Shown: one piece after another, positions 1 through 11,726 of the stretch
Position numbering within the stretch: position 1 is the first letter of the stretch
Layout: each line of letters begins with the position of its first letter
Assembly (NCBI GenBank): GCA_945643635.1
Contig: CALZFC010000017.1
Coordinates: 1,826,501 to 1,890,500 of the forward strand
Source: Allodiplogaster sudhausi
Lineage: Eukaryota; Nematoda; Chromadorea; Rhabditida; Diplogasteridae
Length of the DNA stretch: 64,000 bases
Direction of reading: 5' to 3'
Notes under the pieces: model-generated
The model's database searches: none
Told to the model about the DNA's origin: nothing
The model's input: only the letters and a program-made list of their open reading frames with translations
Position numbers and translations under genes: made by a program

Positions 1-1024
1 CCGAATTCGAGAACATCTTCAAGAGCATCGAAGCGACGCGGTAGATTATCGATCATTATAATTTTTAACTCGAAAAAAAGATGAAAAGTTAGTGCTTATG
101 TCAAGAACTCGATCAAAATCCAAGAAAGAGAAAAGAAAGGCAACAACTTCCAGCTACTCGGAAAAGCCGGCTTACGGCTACATCGAGTACCAGCTGACGC
201 TGGCGGCCGAGTCGATTCAAGCGGACATGCTCGAGCAGCTCGACTGGATTGTCCGTTTTATTTTCGGGCTCTTTACAACACACAAGAATAAGAACCATTG
301 CGACCAATGTGATACAGGCAATGGTTATAGCCATTGCAATCAAATTGTAAATACCCTTGAAACGAGCATGACAATTTGATCCTTTGCATCTTTTCCTCCT
401 TTGGCAGAAGAACCCGCACATCATCGAGCAGGCGGTGCAGCTGCGCGACTCGGCACACTCGGAAGAGGAGGCTCTCAACGTGCCGCCTCCCTTCATGGTG
501 AGTTACAGGATGCCCATCGATACCGGTGCTGTCTCGGAATTCCGATTTCAGACACGTTTACCTTCGGAATTCCCTATTCCTTTATAAAATTTTTTTATTC
601 ATTCCCCCTTTTACTGTCTGCTTCACTGTTAACCCTCTCCTTTTCCTTCTCCTTCTTCTACCTCTCACTCTTCCTAATTATTTCTCGCTGTCTCTAACTC
701 TGCCTTTCTCTATCTCTCCTCCCTCACGTTCTCTCTTCATTGTCAGGTCTCCCCGCCTCGCAACACCCAGACGCAGAGGCAGAAACACTGCACCGTCGTT
801 GCCTGCTGCCAAGGTATTTCTTCTATCTCTTCCTCTCTGGCTCTCCCTCTCTTTCTTCTCTTCTCTTTCTCGCTCTCTCTTCAATCCCCCCATATTTTAT
901 GTATATATAATGTTTTTTTTATATTTATTTTTTATTTTTTTTTAAATATGATTTTCTAGAATGCATATTTTTTTTAGAATGCGGAAGCCGTCCCCATGAG
1001 ACCCGAATGTTGCTTGATGACTGA
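1..1024 (+). CDS. 3' part of an unidentified multi-exon gene
   Basis: Not recognised. Proposed exons are 1-39 (cut by the window edge), 154-250, 408-497, 747-813 and 978-1024. The second reads as an acidic helical stretch containing YIEYQLTLAAESIQADM. The third begins KNPHIIEQAV and ends NVPPPFM before a clear GTGAGT donor. The fourth contains QKHCTVVACCQ, a cysteine pair near the end that could be lipidated or metal-bound (inference). With the phases shown the protein stops at 1022-1024. A different frame in the last exon stays open to a TAG at 1077-1079 and looks as protein-like, so the C-terminus is uncertain. The donor of exon 2 (GTCCGT) is weak. The gene continues to the left of the window. 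Confidence 0.4.
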
Positions 1025-1435
1025 CGGAGATGACAACTATGAGCTCTCCGCCCACCCGTCCGGGGCAATCGGCGTCTAGTTTTACAGTGGCCATTCTATC
1101 TCATTTCTCCACCCACGAAAGTCCTCACAATCAGCTCTCTCATTTATGGTGTTTCGGAAAAGATAAATGTGAAGAAAAAAAGAATGAAAATCATTAAAGT
1201 TTTAAAACTGCTTGGGGAATAAAAACTCACACATTCATCACATTCATATCGTTATAAAAATTCTTGCTCAACATCAGCTACAGTTGTTTGCGATTTTCTG
1301 AAGGGAGACTTTTCGCAGGAGTGTCATAGAAAGCAATGTTTCTTTATGAGCTGCTTCGGAAAACGGATTATTGATTAACGTCTTTAATTTTCTCGAATAA
1401 GAACAACTTGGCAACATTGATTACGAGTCAAGAGT

Positions 1436-4014
1436 TTAAAAGTCGTTGCAATCCAAGTATTGCGGTTCGTAGCAGCCGACTTCGCCTCGTGTGGCGTTGA
1501 GAAAGAAGTCGCAGTACGCCGACACTCTCGTGTAGGCGGCTTCAACAGAGTAATATATGTAGTAAAGAAATAAAACAATCTATTTCCATGCGGAAGAATT
1601 TGCATAAGGGTATATTAAAAATACTTGAGATCCACGAGGTTACTGAATGCTGAATGCCATTGGAATCTTGTGCATACATACAAATACTTTTGTACTTCGA
1701 ATTGTAAGATGGTATGATGCAATTACCGTATTTTCTCTATTAGTTCCCCCCGGGGGTACTATTTTTCAATACCCTTGCGAGAAGGGGGCACTATTAGAGG
1801 GGGTGGGGGTTCTAATAGAGGGAGGGGCAGTAATAGAGAAAATATGTAGTTACTCAATTCTCGTGATTTTTTGAGACTTCGATTTTTGCGAGAAATACCC
1901 AACACTACAAATTCCATGCAGTTACATACATACCTTTTGGTTTAACCTATGTATGCACATACATATATGTATGTATGTAACTTTCTACTGCGTGCGTGCC
2001 ACAAAATGGAAGGACGTACCGTTACCACCGCACGTGTCGATTATGGTACCATGACGCCGTACCGGTAATACAAATCGTTGCTCGAGCGCACTATGAGAGG
2101 TCCGCCATCATCACCCTTGAATGCGAGAGAGACCGCTTAGACATCGAATAGAAAGAGAGCAAGAGAAATACAGAGATGGAGAGAGAAGAAATGGAGATGA
2201 AGAAGAAAATGGCTTACGAGGCATGCGCCGACTCCATCGCCTTTCGCGCACAGAACTCTCTGCGGGTTGAAAACGTCGAAAAAATTGAAATCCTCCTCGC
2301 ACTTCTCCTTCGGCACCATCTTTACTTTTGCAATTTGCAGATGACCATAATTGTCGTTCGCTCTATCGGGCACTCCAATGAAGTCATCGATAAAAAAAAA
2401 TATAATCTATTCGCTAATCTTAGGTAACCTACAAAATAAATCCCCAGCAGGCTATGTTATGTTTTACTGCATGGTCATTCAGGACAACATGACCGTCAGA
2501 ACATAGTGTGAGGTCTAACAATTTATACACTATATTACATTTTATATAGTTTTGCTCAGTATTTGAAAGCAGTGAGAGTGTTCTATTTGAAATTTTTTAT
2601 GTTAATTAAATAAAATACAATGTGCAACGAACTTCTGCTCCCCCAGCCGGCAATGAGACCAACAACATCCTTATTCTTGCATCCGAAAAGATGACTGTCA
2701 TTAGAAGATAGGTAAATCACTCTGACATGCTCATTCAGGGCAACGTGACCGTCAATCTACAAAGTTGGTACTATATGATCGAAAAAGGGACGTCAAAAAG
2801 AACATATGTATGATCAAAATAAAATAAAATAATGAACTTTTCATTTCTACCTCTACTATAGCGATATCGTTGGATAATGTGGTACGGTTGTATTTGGGAT
2901 GCAAGTGAACGCTTTGTATTCCATAGCTCTGGGCGAGTTCCCTTTCTTTCTTCTAGAAAAAAGTAATCCTACCATTAGTTAAGCCTTGGAATCGTCTTTA
3001 CAACTTAGATCTTAGAAGCGTTAACAAAATAAGCCATAACACCTTCATTATCCGTTCGGCGGTTAACGTTCGGTTCAACCTAAATCCAGCAGCTCTGTGA
3101 ATCAGATCCTCGCGCTGATGCTTTGGCAGCTTCCTGCGCATTGGGAAAAGGAAGATGTGAATTGGGTCTTATCATTTTAAGTAAGAATTTTAGCCTCGGC
3201 TGAAATCTAAGCTCATAAATTCTATTTAAAAAATCCAAACTCACTCAGCTCCCATGTATTCTCCGAAATAGATTCGTCTGAAACGTGGGGCGTTATTTTC
3301 GACGCAATGGGCAGCTGTCAGTGCATACGACGGCGCGACCAAGGTCGCGCCACAGAATGTTCTGTCGTCGCGTGCTTAAAGGAGGACAATTATGTGAGAT
3401 TCCAAATTGCCACTGCCTGGCCCTCTCTCATTTATGCGCGCTATTTTCGGCATTGTCAGCGATCATTGTAATCCTTTAATGAGAAAATGCTTCAATCCAT
3501 CGGGCATCGATGCTGTCATATTCTCTCGTAATTTCTCACAGTTATGCAGAACAAAAAAATTCTGCTAACTTCTTGGGCTCAGCATAAGTTGGCTCACCCA
3601 ATCCGTATACGAATCCGTTAACACAACGGATTTTTTCTTTTATTTGCCTTACGAGCAAACATTGCGATTGTTCACTATTGCTTACGGTCTAAATTGTTCG
3701 AGTCGACCGATATGATGTAAGCAGCATACGGTAGCGCATGCCGCGGCTCAAGATTTATCCCGCCTCTAATGCGTTTGATCGACTTCGCATCGCCTTAAAG
3801 GATCTATTTTAGAATAATTAACCCAACTTTTTTAAGTGGATAAGTTCAACTTACGGCGAAATTTTTTCGTTCCTTTTTCCGAATTGACAAAATGTATGAA
3901 GATACTATTACTTGTATACTTGACAAAAAACAAATATTTATCGTTACCGGCATAGATGAAGTGTAGGAATTGAGGGAGAAGAAGAAGTAGAAGACAAGAA
4001 CTTGTAGTCGGCAA
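1436..4014 (-). pseudogene. Trypsin-fold (S1) protein, copy 1; Ser195 replaced by Asp, 3' frameshift
   Basis: Nine exons on the minus strand: 4014-3948, 3793-3686, 3374-3245, 3133-3043, 2952-2851, 2756-2633, 2372-2218, 2115-2020, 1539-1436. Phases agree throughout. Exon 1 is a signal peptide (MPTTSSCLLLLLLPQF). Exon 2 has the activation-type junction KRIRGG. Exon 3 has TAAHC (His57), exon 5 has HPKYN and NDIAIVE (Asp102), exon 6 ends in AGWGS. Exon 7 brings Cys191 (GACL), and exon 8 starts GDDGGPLI, so the catalytic serine of GDSGGP is aspartate. Exon 8 is 96 nt against 103 in copies 2 and 3: seven bases are missing near 2050, which shifts the frame and brings a TAA soon after YGVMVP. The last exon still reads YTRVSAYCDFF in the old frame. 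Probably secreted and non-proteolytic, now a pseudogene or a C-terminally truncated form. Confidence 0.75.
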
Positions 4015-4842
4015 CTCGTGCGAGTGTTCTTCTCAGATGTATGCGGCAATCAGTATATATGCTTGTGAAAACCAGCTCACTTTGATGAAAAGGATCGTTC
4101 GATGTTTACAACGAAAATTTCGCTGCCTTTTCCACGCTAGTCAACGACAAGCGATGATTTGCTTCTTCTTATTCTTCCTCTTCTTCTTCTTCCCAGCTGC
4201 TTCATAATGGTGAAGTGGAAATGGCCCTTCTTTGCCTTTCAACTTGAGATGTATTCTAACTAACAGAATCACTGTTGGAACAATTCTGATTCATCTGAAT
4301 ATTGTTATCGTTATGATCAATTCTTTTTGGTCGTAAAGACAATGTTGCTTTGGAGCCGATCATACATATTAACTTTGCGCGAAAACGTGCAGTCAATACT
4401 TTGCATATCATAAGGTTGCTGCGATTTCTGAAGTGACTGATTCACGCACACTTCCGTGAGGTCTGAGTCCTTGGTAACATTCAGAGCGTGAACTTGGCAG
4501 AGTCCTTCGAGAACGACAACACATTATCGTTTAATGCACAGTTTTAATCATTCATTTATTTATTTACATATTTACATCATAAATGAATACGATGCTATTG
4601 CCACTTCCAGCGCTCCGATGTAGACTGTTTGGGAATTAATGAAGAAATAAACTCACACATTCATCGTTATAAAAATTCGTGCTCACCATCAGCTACAGTT
4701 TGCGATTTTCTGAAGGGAGACTTTTCGCACGACCGTCATCCAAGGCAATGTTTCTTTATGAGCTGCTTCGGAAAACCGATTATTGATTAACGTCTTTAAT
4801 ACTCTCGAAAAAGAGCAAGATCGCATTGATTACGGGTCACGT

Positions 4843-7211
4843 TTAAAATTCGTCGCAATCCAAGTCTTGCGGTTCGTAGCAGCCGACTTCGCCGCGCGTG
4901 GCGTCGAGGAAGAAGTCGCAGTACGCCGACACTCTCGTGTAGGCGGCTTCAACACACCACAATGCAGCAAAGAAATGAATGAAACAATCTAATGCCTTGC
5001 AGTAGGTATTGGGCTAAAACGACTATTAAAAATACTAGATATCCATGAGGTTACTGAATCCCGAATGAGATTAGAATCTTTTACATACATATATACATAT
5101 GCTGTATGTATGTACGTACGTCTAATTGTAAGATGGTGTGATGCAATTAGTTACTCTATTTTCGAGATTTTTTGAGACTTTGATTTTTGCAGGAAACACC
5201 CACAACTACTAATTCCACGCAGTTACATACATACCTTATGGTTAGCCATACATACATACATATATGTATGTAACTTTCGACTGCGTGCTTGCCACAAAAA
5301 GGAAGGACGTACCGTTACCACCGCACGTGTCGACTACGGTACCATACGCGATGACGCCGTACTGGTAATACAAATCGTTGCGAGAACGCACTACGAGTGG
5401 GCCGCCATCATCACCCTTGAATGTGAGAGAGACTGAGCAGACTTCTAATAGGAATAGAGCAAGAGAAATACAGAGATGGAGGGAGTAAAAATTTAGATGA
5501 AGAAGAAAATGGTTTACGGGGCATACGTCGGCTTTTTTCGTTTTGTGCGCACAGAACTCTCTGCGGGTTAAAAACGTCGAAAAAATTGAAATCCTCCTCG
5601 CATTTCTCCTTCGGCACCATCTTTACTTTCGCAATTTGCAGGTGACCATAATTGTCGTTCGGTCTTCCGGGCACTATAATGAAGTCATCACTTTTTTTTT
5701 TTAAATATAATCTATTCGCTAATCTTAGGATAACCTACACAATAAATCGGCAACAGGGTATGTTCTGTTTTACTGTGGCCGACAGAAGATACATCGAAGT
5801 GTAAGGTCGAACAATTTATCCACTATATCACCTTTTATATAGTTTTGCTCAGTATTTGAAAGCTGTGAGAGTGTTCTATTTGAAAAATTGTGTCTTATAT
5901 TCCGAGTCATGTTCGTTTTGTTAGTTAATTAGATAAACTACAATGTGCAACGAACTTCTGCTCCCCCAGCCGGCGATGAGATCAACAACATCCTTGTTCT
6001 TGCATCCGAAAAGTTGACTATCATTAGAAACCAGGTAAATCACTCTGACATGCTCATTCTGGACAACGTGACCGTCAATCTACAAAGTTGGTACTATGTA
6101 TGTATGTATGATCAAAATCAAACAAATAATGAACTCTTCATTACTACCTCCACTATAGCGATGTCGTTGGACAATGTGGTACGGTTGTATTTGGGATGCA
6201 AGTGAACGCTATGTATTTCATAGCTCTGGGCGAGTTCCCTTTCCTTCTTCTAGAAAAAAAAGTAATTTTAGTTAAGCCAAGGAATCGTTTTTACAACTTA
6301 GATCTTATTAGCGTTAACAAAATATGCCATAACCCTTTACATAGATTGCGTTTGCCGTTCGGTTCCATTTAAGTCTACCTCTTTTAACCGCCACCTCGCG
6401 CTGATGCTTTGGCAGCTTCCTGCGCATTAGGATATGGAAGATGTAAAAAAAACAAAGGAAGCGTTCTCTTACAATAACTGCTACGTGCTGATTTCGGTCT
6501 ATTCATTTTAAGTGTGAACTTTAGCCTCGTGAGTCTTTGTGGGATCTGTTAAATAGCACGCAAGAAGGCACAAAGGTTACTGCGTTAGAGTGAACAAAGC
6601 AGACAAGGCAATTCAATTCGAATGTGCGCTGAATATTGTTCGCGTAATCGACCTCCTTTAATGAGAATCGACGCTGTCTCTCGTTTATTCTCACAATTAT
6701 GCAAAGATAAAACAAAAAAAGAATCTGTTAACTTATTAGGCTCACCCATTCCATACACGAATCTGTTAATACGACGGATTGTTTCTTTTATCTATGTGCC
6801 AAATGAGCAAACAGAGCGATTTTTCACTACTGCTTACGGTCTAAATCGCTCGATCCGATCGATACGATATAAGCAGCCCACGGTAGCGAGTGCCTCGGCT
6901 CAAGATTTTTCCCGCCTCTAATGCGTTTGATCGGATTCGTTTCGCCTTAAATAAGGTATCCTTGGAATAATTAACCCAACTTTTTTGTGTGTGGATAAGT
7001 TCAACTTCAAACATACTACATATGTATGTCCACAAAATTTGAACAACCGCGACATATTTTCCGTTCTATTTTCGAATTTGCAAAATGTATAAAAAAAATA
7101 ATATTTGTATACTTGAGTAAAAATAATTATGTATTTATCGTTACCGGCATGGCTGAATCGTAGGAATTGAGGGAGAAGAAGAAGTAGAAGACAAGAACTC
7201 GCAGTCGGCAT
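4843..7211 (-). pseudogene. Trypsin-fold (S1) protein, copy 2; His57 exon lost, frameshift
   Basis: Minus-strand exons matching copy 1: 7211-7145 (signal peptide MPTASSCLLLLLLPQFLRF), 6945-6838 (KRIRGGKN activation junction), 6419-6341, 6249-6148 (HPKYN, NDIAIVE), 6079-5956 (AGWGS), 5673-5518, 5415-5313 (GDDGGPLVV, YGVIAYG), 4946-4843 (YTRVSAYCDFF). The exon carrying TAAHC is absent: between 6560 and 6620 a short unrelated stretch replaces it. Exon 7 is 156 nt instead of 155; one extra base in the A-rich run before the donor throws Cys191 and the GDDGGP exon out of frame. The copy cannot give a complete S1 fold, so it is called a pseudogene. The GDDGGP exon itself is well preserved, which shows that the Ser-to-Asp change is older than these lesions. 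Confidence 0.8.
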
Positions 7212-7535
7212 CTCGTACGACTGTTCTTCTCAGATGTATGCAACTATCAGTATTTATGCTTTTGAACAACATCTCGCCTTGATGAAAGAGATCGTTCGAT
7301 GTTTACAAAGAAAATTCCACTACCTTTTCCACGCTAGTCAACGACAAGCGATGATTTGCGTCTTCCTCTTCTTCTTCTTCTTCTTCTTCTTCCCAGCTTC
7401 TTCATGATTGTGTGAGTGGAAATGGCTTCTTCCTTGCCTTTCAACTTGAGATGTATTCTAACAAACAGAATCACTGTTGGAATAATTCTGAATCATCTGA
7501 ATATTGTTATCGTTATGATCCATTCTTTTTGGTCG

Positions 7536-7975
7536 TTAAAGGAAGAATCCGACGAAAGAAAACCGTATCTGATAAAAATACATTTCAAACTGTGCTAAAC
7601 TCCCAACTGGATGCGCCTTTTTTTAGCGCCCGCTACAAATTTTCAAATTTGAAACGTACATCTGTGCTTCTAACCTCTCTCGACTTCTTTCATTGTCTCG
7701 CTTTTCTCTAACGTCTGTATCTCGCATCCCTTGGTGAAAATGAGATGCTAAGTGGGCAAGACGGGCAGAGACTGCCTCTTCTTCCCACCCGTTGTCACTC
7801 CTTGCTTGGATTAAAACATACACCGGGTGCATGGACAGAGACGTTTTCTACCGTATTCCAAAAAAACAAATGCAAATTTCTGGCTAAATACTGACTTTCG
7901 TAAAGCGGGACCACCTCTAATCGATCTTTTAGGCCAGACTTGAGAAGTTATTTTTTCGTCGGATACTTCCTTTAA
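7536..7975. mobile_element. TTAA-flanked nonautonomous inverted-repeat element (440 bp)
   Basis: The ends are inverted repeats: AAAGGAAGAATCCGACGAAA at the left and its near-perfect reverse complement TTTCGTCGGATACTTCCTTT at the right. Both ends are bordered by TTAA, the target duplication expected of piggyBac-type transposition. In unit 1 the same spot (around 4335) reads straight through, so this is a clean insertion into unit 2. No coding capacity is seen. A relative with the same termini lies at 34877-35163. Confidence 0.75.
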
Positions 7976-8418
7976 GACATTGTTGCTTTGGCGCCGTTCA
8001 CATTCACTTTGCGCGAAAATGTACAGTCAATACTCCATAACATAAGGTTGCTGCGATTTCTGAAGTGACTGATTCACGCACACTTCCGTGAGGTCTGAGT
8101 CCTTGGTAACATTCAGAGCGAATATGTTTGACGATGAGCTTGGCCGAGTCCTTCGACAACGACGACACGTTATCGTTTAATGCACAGTCATTTCTATTCA
8201 TTTATTTATTTACATACATACATATTTACATACATTATAAGTGAATATGATGCCATTGCCCCTTCCAGCGCTCCGATGCAGGAAATTGCAAACATGAGCG
8301 TCAATGGATTCTGTGCGTATTGAAGATACGATTAGAGAATTCGTTGTTGTGATCGCTAGACATGTTTTATTATATTTCTCGACTGAGCAACATGGAATTA
8401 ATTGGTTACGAATCAAGT

Positions 8419-10826
8419 TTAAAATTCGTTGCAATCCAAGTCTTGCGGTTCGTCACAGCCGACTTCGCCATGTGTAGCGTCGAGGAAGAAGTCGCAGTAC
8501 GCCGACACTCTCGTGTAGGCGGCTTCAACAGGAAATGTAGCAAAGAAATGAAACAATCTATTTCCGTTTTTCTTAAATCGTCTAAGATGGCGAGCTGCAG
8601 TTCATCACTCAATTTTCGGTAGCTTGACTTCGATTTTTGAACTTTCTACTGCGCGCGTGCCACAGAAAAAGTAAGGACGTACCGTTACCACCGCACGCGT
8701 TGATTACGGCACCAAACGATACGATGCCGTACTGGTAATACAAATCGTTGCGAGAACGCACTACGAGTGGGCCACCATCATCACCCTTAAATGTGATAGA
8801 TAGAGCTAATTATAGATCGAATAAGAAGAGAGCGAGAGAAAGACAGAGATGGAGAGAGATACACAAACAGTTGAAATAGAGTAGAAGAAAAATGGTTTAC
8901 GGGACATGCGCCGGCTTCTTCGCTTTGTGCGCACAGAACTCTCTGCTTGTTGAAAACGTCGAAAAATTTGAAATCCTCCTCGCACTTCTCCTTCGACACC
9001 ATCTTTACTTTCGCAATTTGCAGGTGACCATAATTGTCATTCGGTTTTCCGAGCTCTCCAATTGCCATAAATAACCAATGAAATCATCACTTTAAAAAAT
9101 ATAATTTATTCGCTAATCTAAGAATAAAGTTATTCTGATAGTTATAAAATAAATCTTTAAAAGGCTATGTTCTCTTTTACTGTAGAAGAAATCATGTTCA
9201 TACGCTAAGTTGTGAGCTCTGACAATTTATCCACTATGTTTCCTTTTTTATAGCTTTGCTCAGTAATTGAAAGCAGTGAGAGTGTTATATTTGAAATTTT
9301 TTGTCTTATACTCAGAGTAATGTTCATTTTGTAAGTTAATTCAATGAAATACAGTGTGAAAAATACGCACCCCTGCTCCCCCACCCTGCGATGAGAGCAG
9401 TGACATCCTTATTTTTGCATCCGAAGAGAAGACTATCGCTAGAAGCCAGGTGAATCACTCTAACACGATCATTGAGGACTACGTGACTATCAATCTGCAA
9501 ACTTAGTATTATGGCTTCCATCTGACTGAGAAATGGACGAATTCTATTCAAAATCAAACAATCAATGAAATCTTCATTACTACCTTCACTATAGCTATAT
9601 CATTGGATAATGTCGAACGGTTGTATTTGGGATGCAGGTGAAGTCAATGTATTCCATAGTTCTGGGCGAGCTCCCTTTCTTTCTTCTGCGCGTAGAAAAA
9701 AAAAGTTATTTAAAGCTACGAATCGTTTTAAATCTCAGATCTAACTAGGTAAAAATGACAAAACCCTTCCATTACATAGACTGCGACTGCCGTTCTGTTC
9801 CAGTTAAGTCTGGCTCTTTTAAAGGCCGCCTCGCGCTGTTGCTTTGGCTGCTTCCTGCGCATTTGGAAAGCGAAAAATAAATTCGATGGAATAAATTGAG
9901 CGTTTTCTTATAGGAAGTACTACGTGCTGATTTCGGACAAATCATTTTTAGAGAGAACTTTAGCCTGGTGTCCCATCTGATCTCCATGACGAGCATAATT
10001 TCTGTTAAATAAAAAACTAAACTCACTCAATTCCCATGTATTCTCCGAGATAGATTCGCCTGAAAAGTGCGTTATCATCGACGCAATGCGCAGCTGTCAG
10101 TGCATACGAGGGCGCGACCAAAGACGCGCCACAGAATGTTCTGTCGTCGTTTGCTTAAAGGACGACAATTATGTGAGATTTCAAAGTGTCATCGCCATGT
10201 GCTCTCTCATTGCCAAAGCTTTGTTATGCGATCTGCGAAAAAAACACTGCAATTCGATTGTACATTAATTATGTTTATGGTGATGGTCCTCCTTTAATGG
10301 AAATGCGGCAATCCAAAGGGCATCGATGCTGTCATATTCTCTCGTATTTTCTCACAATTATGCAGAGACAATAAAAAAATCTACTAACTTCTTAGCGCAG
10401 CATAAGTTGGCTCACCCAATCCGTTAACAGAACGGATTGTTTCTTTTATGTGCCATACGAGAATCGGAGCAATATTAACTTTTGCTTACGGTCTGAATCG
10501 GTCGGTCCGATCGAAACGATGTAAGCAGCCCATGGTAGCGAATGCGTCGGCTCAAGATTTTTCCCGCCTCTAATGCGTTTGATCGATTTCGCTTCGCCTT
10601 TAAGGAGGTATTCTAGGAATAAGTAACACAACTTTTTTATTTTAATAAGTTTAACTTAAGACGTATGTACATATGTATGTGTGCATATCCGTAAAATTTG
10701 AACAGGTGCGACATATTTCGAATTTGTATAGTTGACTAAAAACAATTATTTATCGATACCGGCATAGCTGAAGTGAAGGAATTGAGGGAGAAGAAGAAGA
10801 AGAAGACAAGAACTTGCAGTTGGCAT
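8419..10826 (-). pseudogene. Trypsin-fold (S1) protein, copy 3; Ser195Asp, one in-frame TGA
   Basis: Nine minus-strand exons: 10826-10760, 10597-10490, 10153-10027, 9854-9776, 9685-9584, 9494-9371, 9055-8901, 8785-8683, 8522-8419. Their sum is 969 nt, exactly 323 codons. Signal peptide MPTASSCLLLLLLPQFLHF, activation site KRIRGGKN, His57 in TAAHC, Asp102 in NDIAIVK, AGWGS, Cys191 in GACP, GDDGGPLVV, and a C-terminal NAAYTRVSAYCDFF all lie in one frame. The only break is TGA at 9644-9646 (minus strand), where copies 1 and 2 read AGC (Ser) just before the HPKYN motif. Apart from that stop the gene is full length. It would encode a secreted protease homologue that keeps His57 and Asp102 but has Asp at 195. 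Pseudogene, polymorphic null, or stop readthrough are the options; pseudogene is most likely. Confidence 0.75.
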
Positions 10827-11207
10827 GTCGTGCGAGCGTTCTTCTCAGATCTATGCAACTATCAGTATTTATGCTTGTGAAAACCAGCTCACCTTGATGA
10901 AATGGATCGCTCGTTGTTTACAACGAATACTTCACTGCCTTTCCACGCGAATCAGCAACAGATGATAATTTGGTTCTCCTTCTTCTTCTTCTACTTCTTC
11001 TTCTTCCCAGCTGCTTCATAAAGGTGGAGTGGAAATGGCCCTTCTTTGCCTTTCAACTTGAGATAGATATGTATATTCTAACAAACAGAATCATTATTGT
11101 AATAATATGATTCGCCTGAATATTGCGATTCCATATGATCAATGCTGTTTAGTCGTTAAAATATTTTTGCTTTGCCGCCGAAGCTAACATATTCTCTTGG
11201 CGCGAAA

Positions 11208-11392
11208 ATGCGCCAAGTAAACATTATGAAGCAGCTGGGAAGAAGTACTTTTCCCGCGTACTTAAAAACGAACATTCCCGCCAGCCGGGAAAGTTCGTTT
11301 TGAAGCTTTGCGGTCCATATATGGAAAGTACGTTTTCCGCGTACTTCAAAACGAAGTTTCCCGCCAACCGGGAAAAGTATTATACTATCTGC
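11208..11392. repeat. Pair of about 60-bp repeats with internal dyads
   Basis: Two related copies of a block with the sequence TTCCCGCGTACTT and CCGGGAAA-type ends, separated by about 60 bp. Each contains a short inverted repeat (AAAACGAA against TTCGTTTT). The block is absent from the matching place in units 1 and 2, so it looks like a small mobile insertion, a minimal inverted-repeat element, in unit 3. Confidence 0.5.
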
Positions 11393-11726
11393 GCTGTGTA
11401 TAGACTTGCTGCGATATCCGAACTGTGTCATTCAATGACGATGCCCCAAAGCGGGAGTCCTTGATGTGTATTATATGTGTATTATAGCGAATGAAACGGT
11501 GAACTTGGCCGAGTTCTTCGAGAACGACAACACGTTGTTGCACAGCCATTTCTATTATTTTCTTTATTTATTTATTTATTTATCTCGAAAGTGAATATGA
11601 AGCGACTACCACCTTCTGCGCTTCGATGCAGGAAATTGCTCCCACGAGTGTCAACGGATACCCAGAGTTTACGATTAGAAATATATATATATATATATCT
11701 TTATGAGGTAATACGATGAATGTCGT

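Larger units (their letters stand above)
1195..11645. repeat. Three diverged tandem units (about 3.4 kb each)
   Basis: The blocks about 1195-4615, 4625-8285 and 8380-11645 align with one another along their length. They share the CTTCTTCTT-rich tracts near 4160, 7370 and 10980, the exon blocks of the minus-strand protease-like gene, and the 5' flank with the sequence CCAGCGCTCCGATG near 4606 and 8266 (CTGCGCTTCGATG near 11620). Differences are local: unit 2 has lost one exon and gained a TTAA-flanked element at 7536-7975, and unit 3 has gained paired 60-bp repeats near 11210-11390. The intergenic DNA between the three genes holds no other gene that I can support. Confidence 0.8.

Noticed and set aside
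2176..2427. Plus-strand frames in the protease-like units
   Set aside because: They are antisense shadows of exons that carry S1 motifs on the minus strand.
3374..3385. TAA just before the His57 exon taken as a stop
   Set aside because: It is part of the acceptor CCTTTAAG; phases on both sides agree when the exon starts after that AG.
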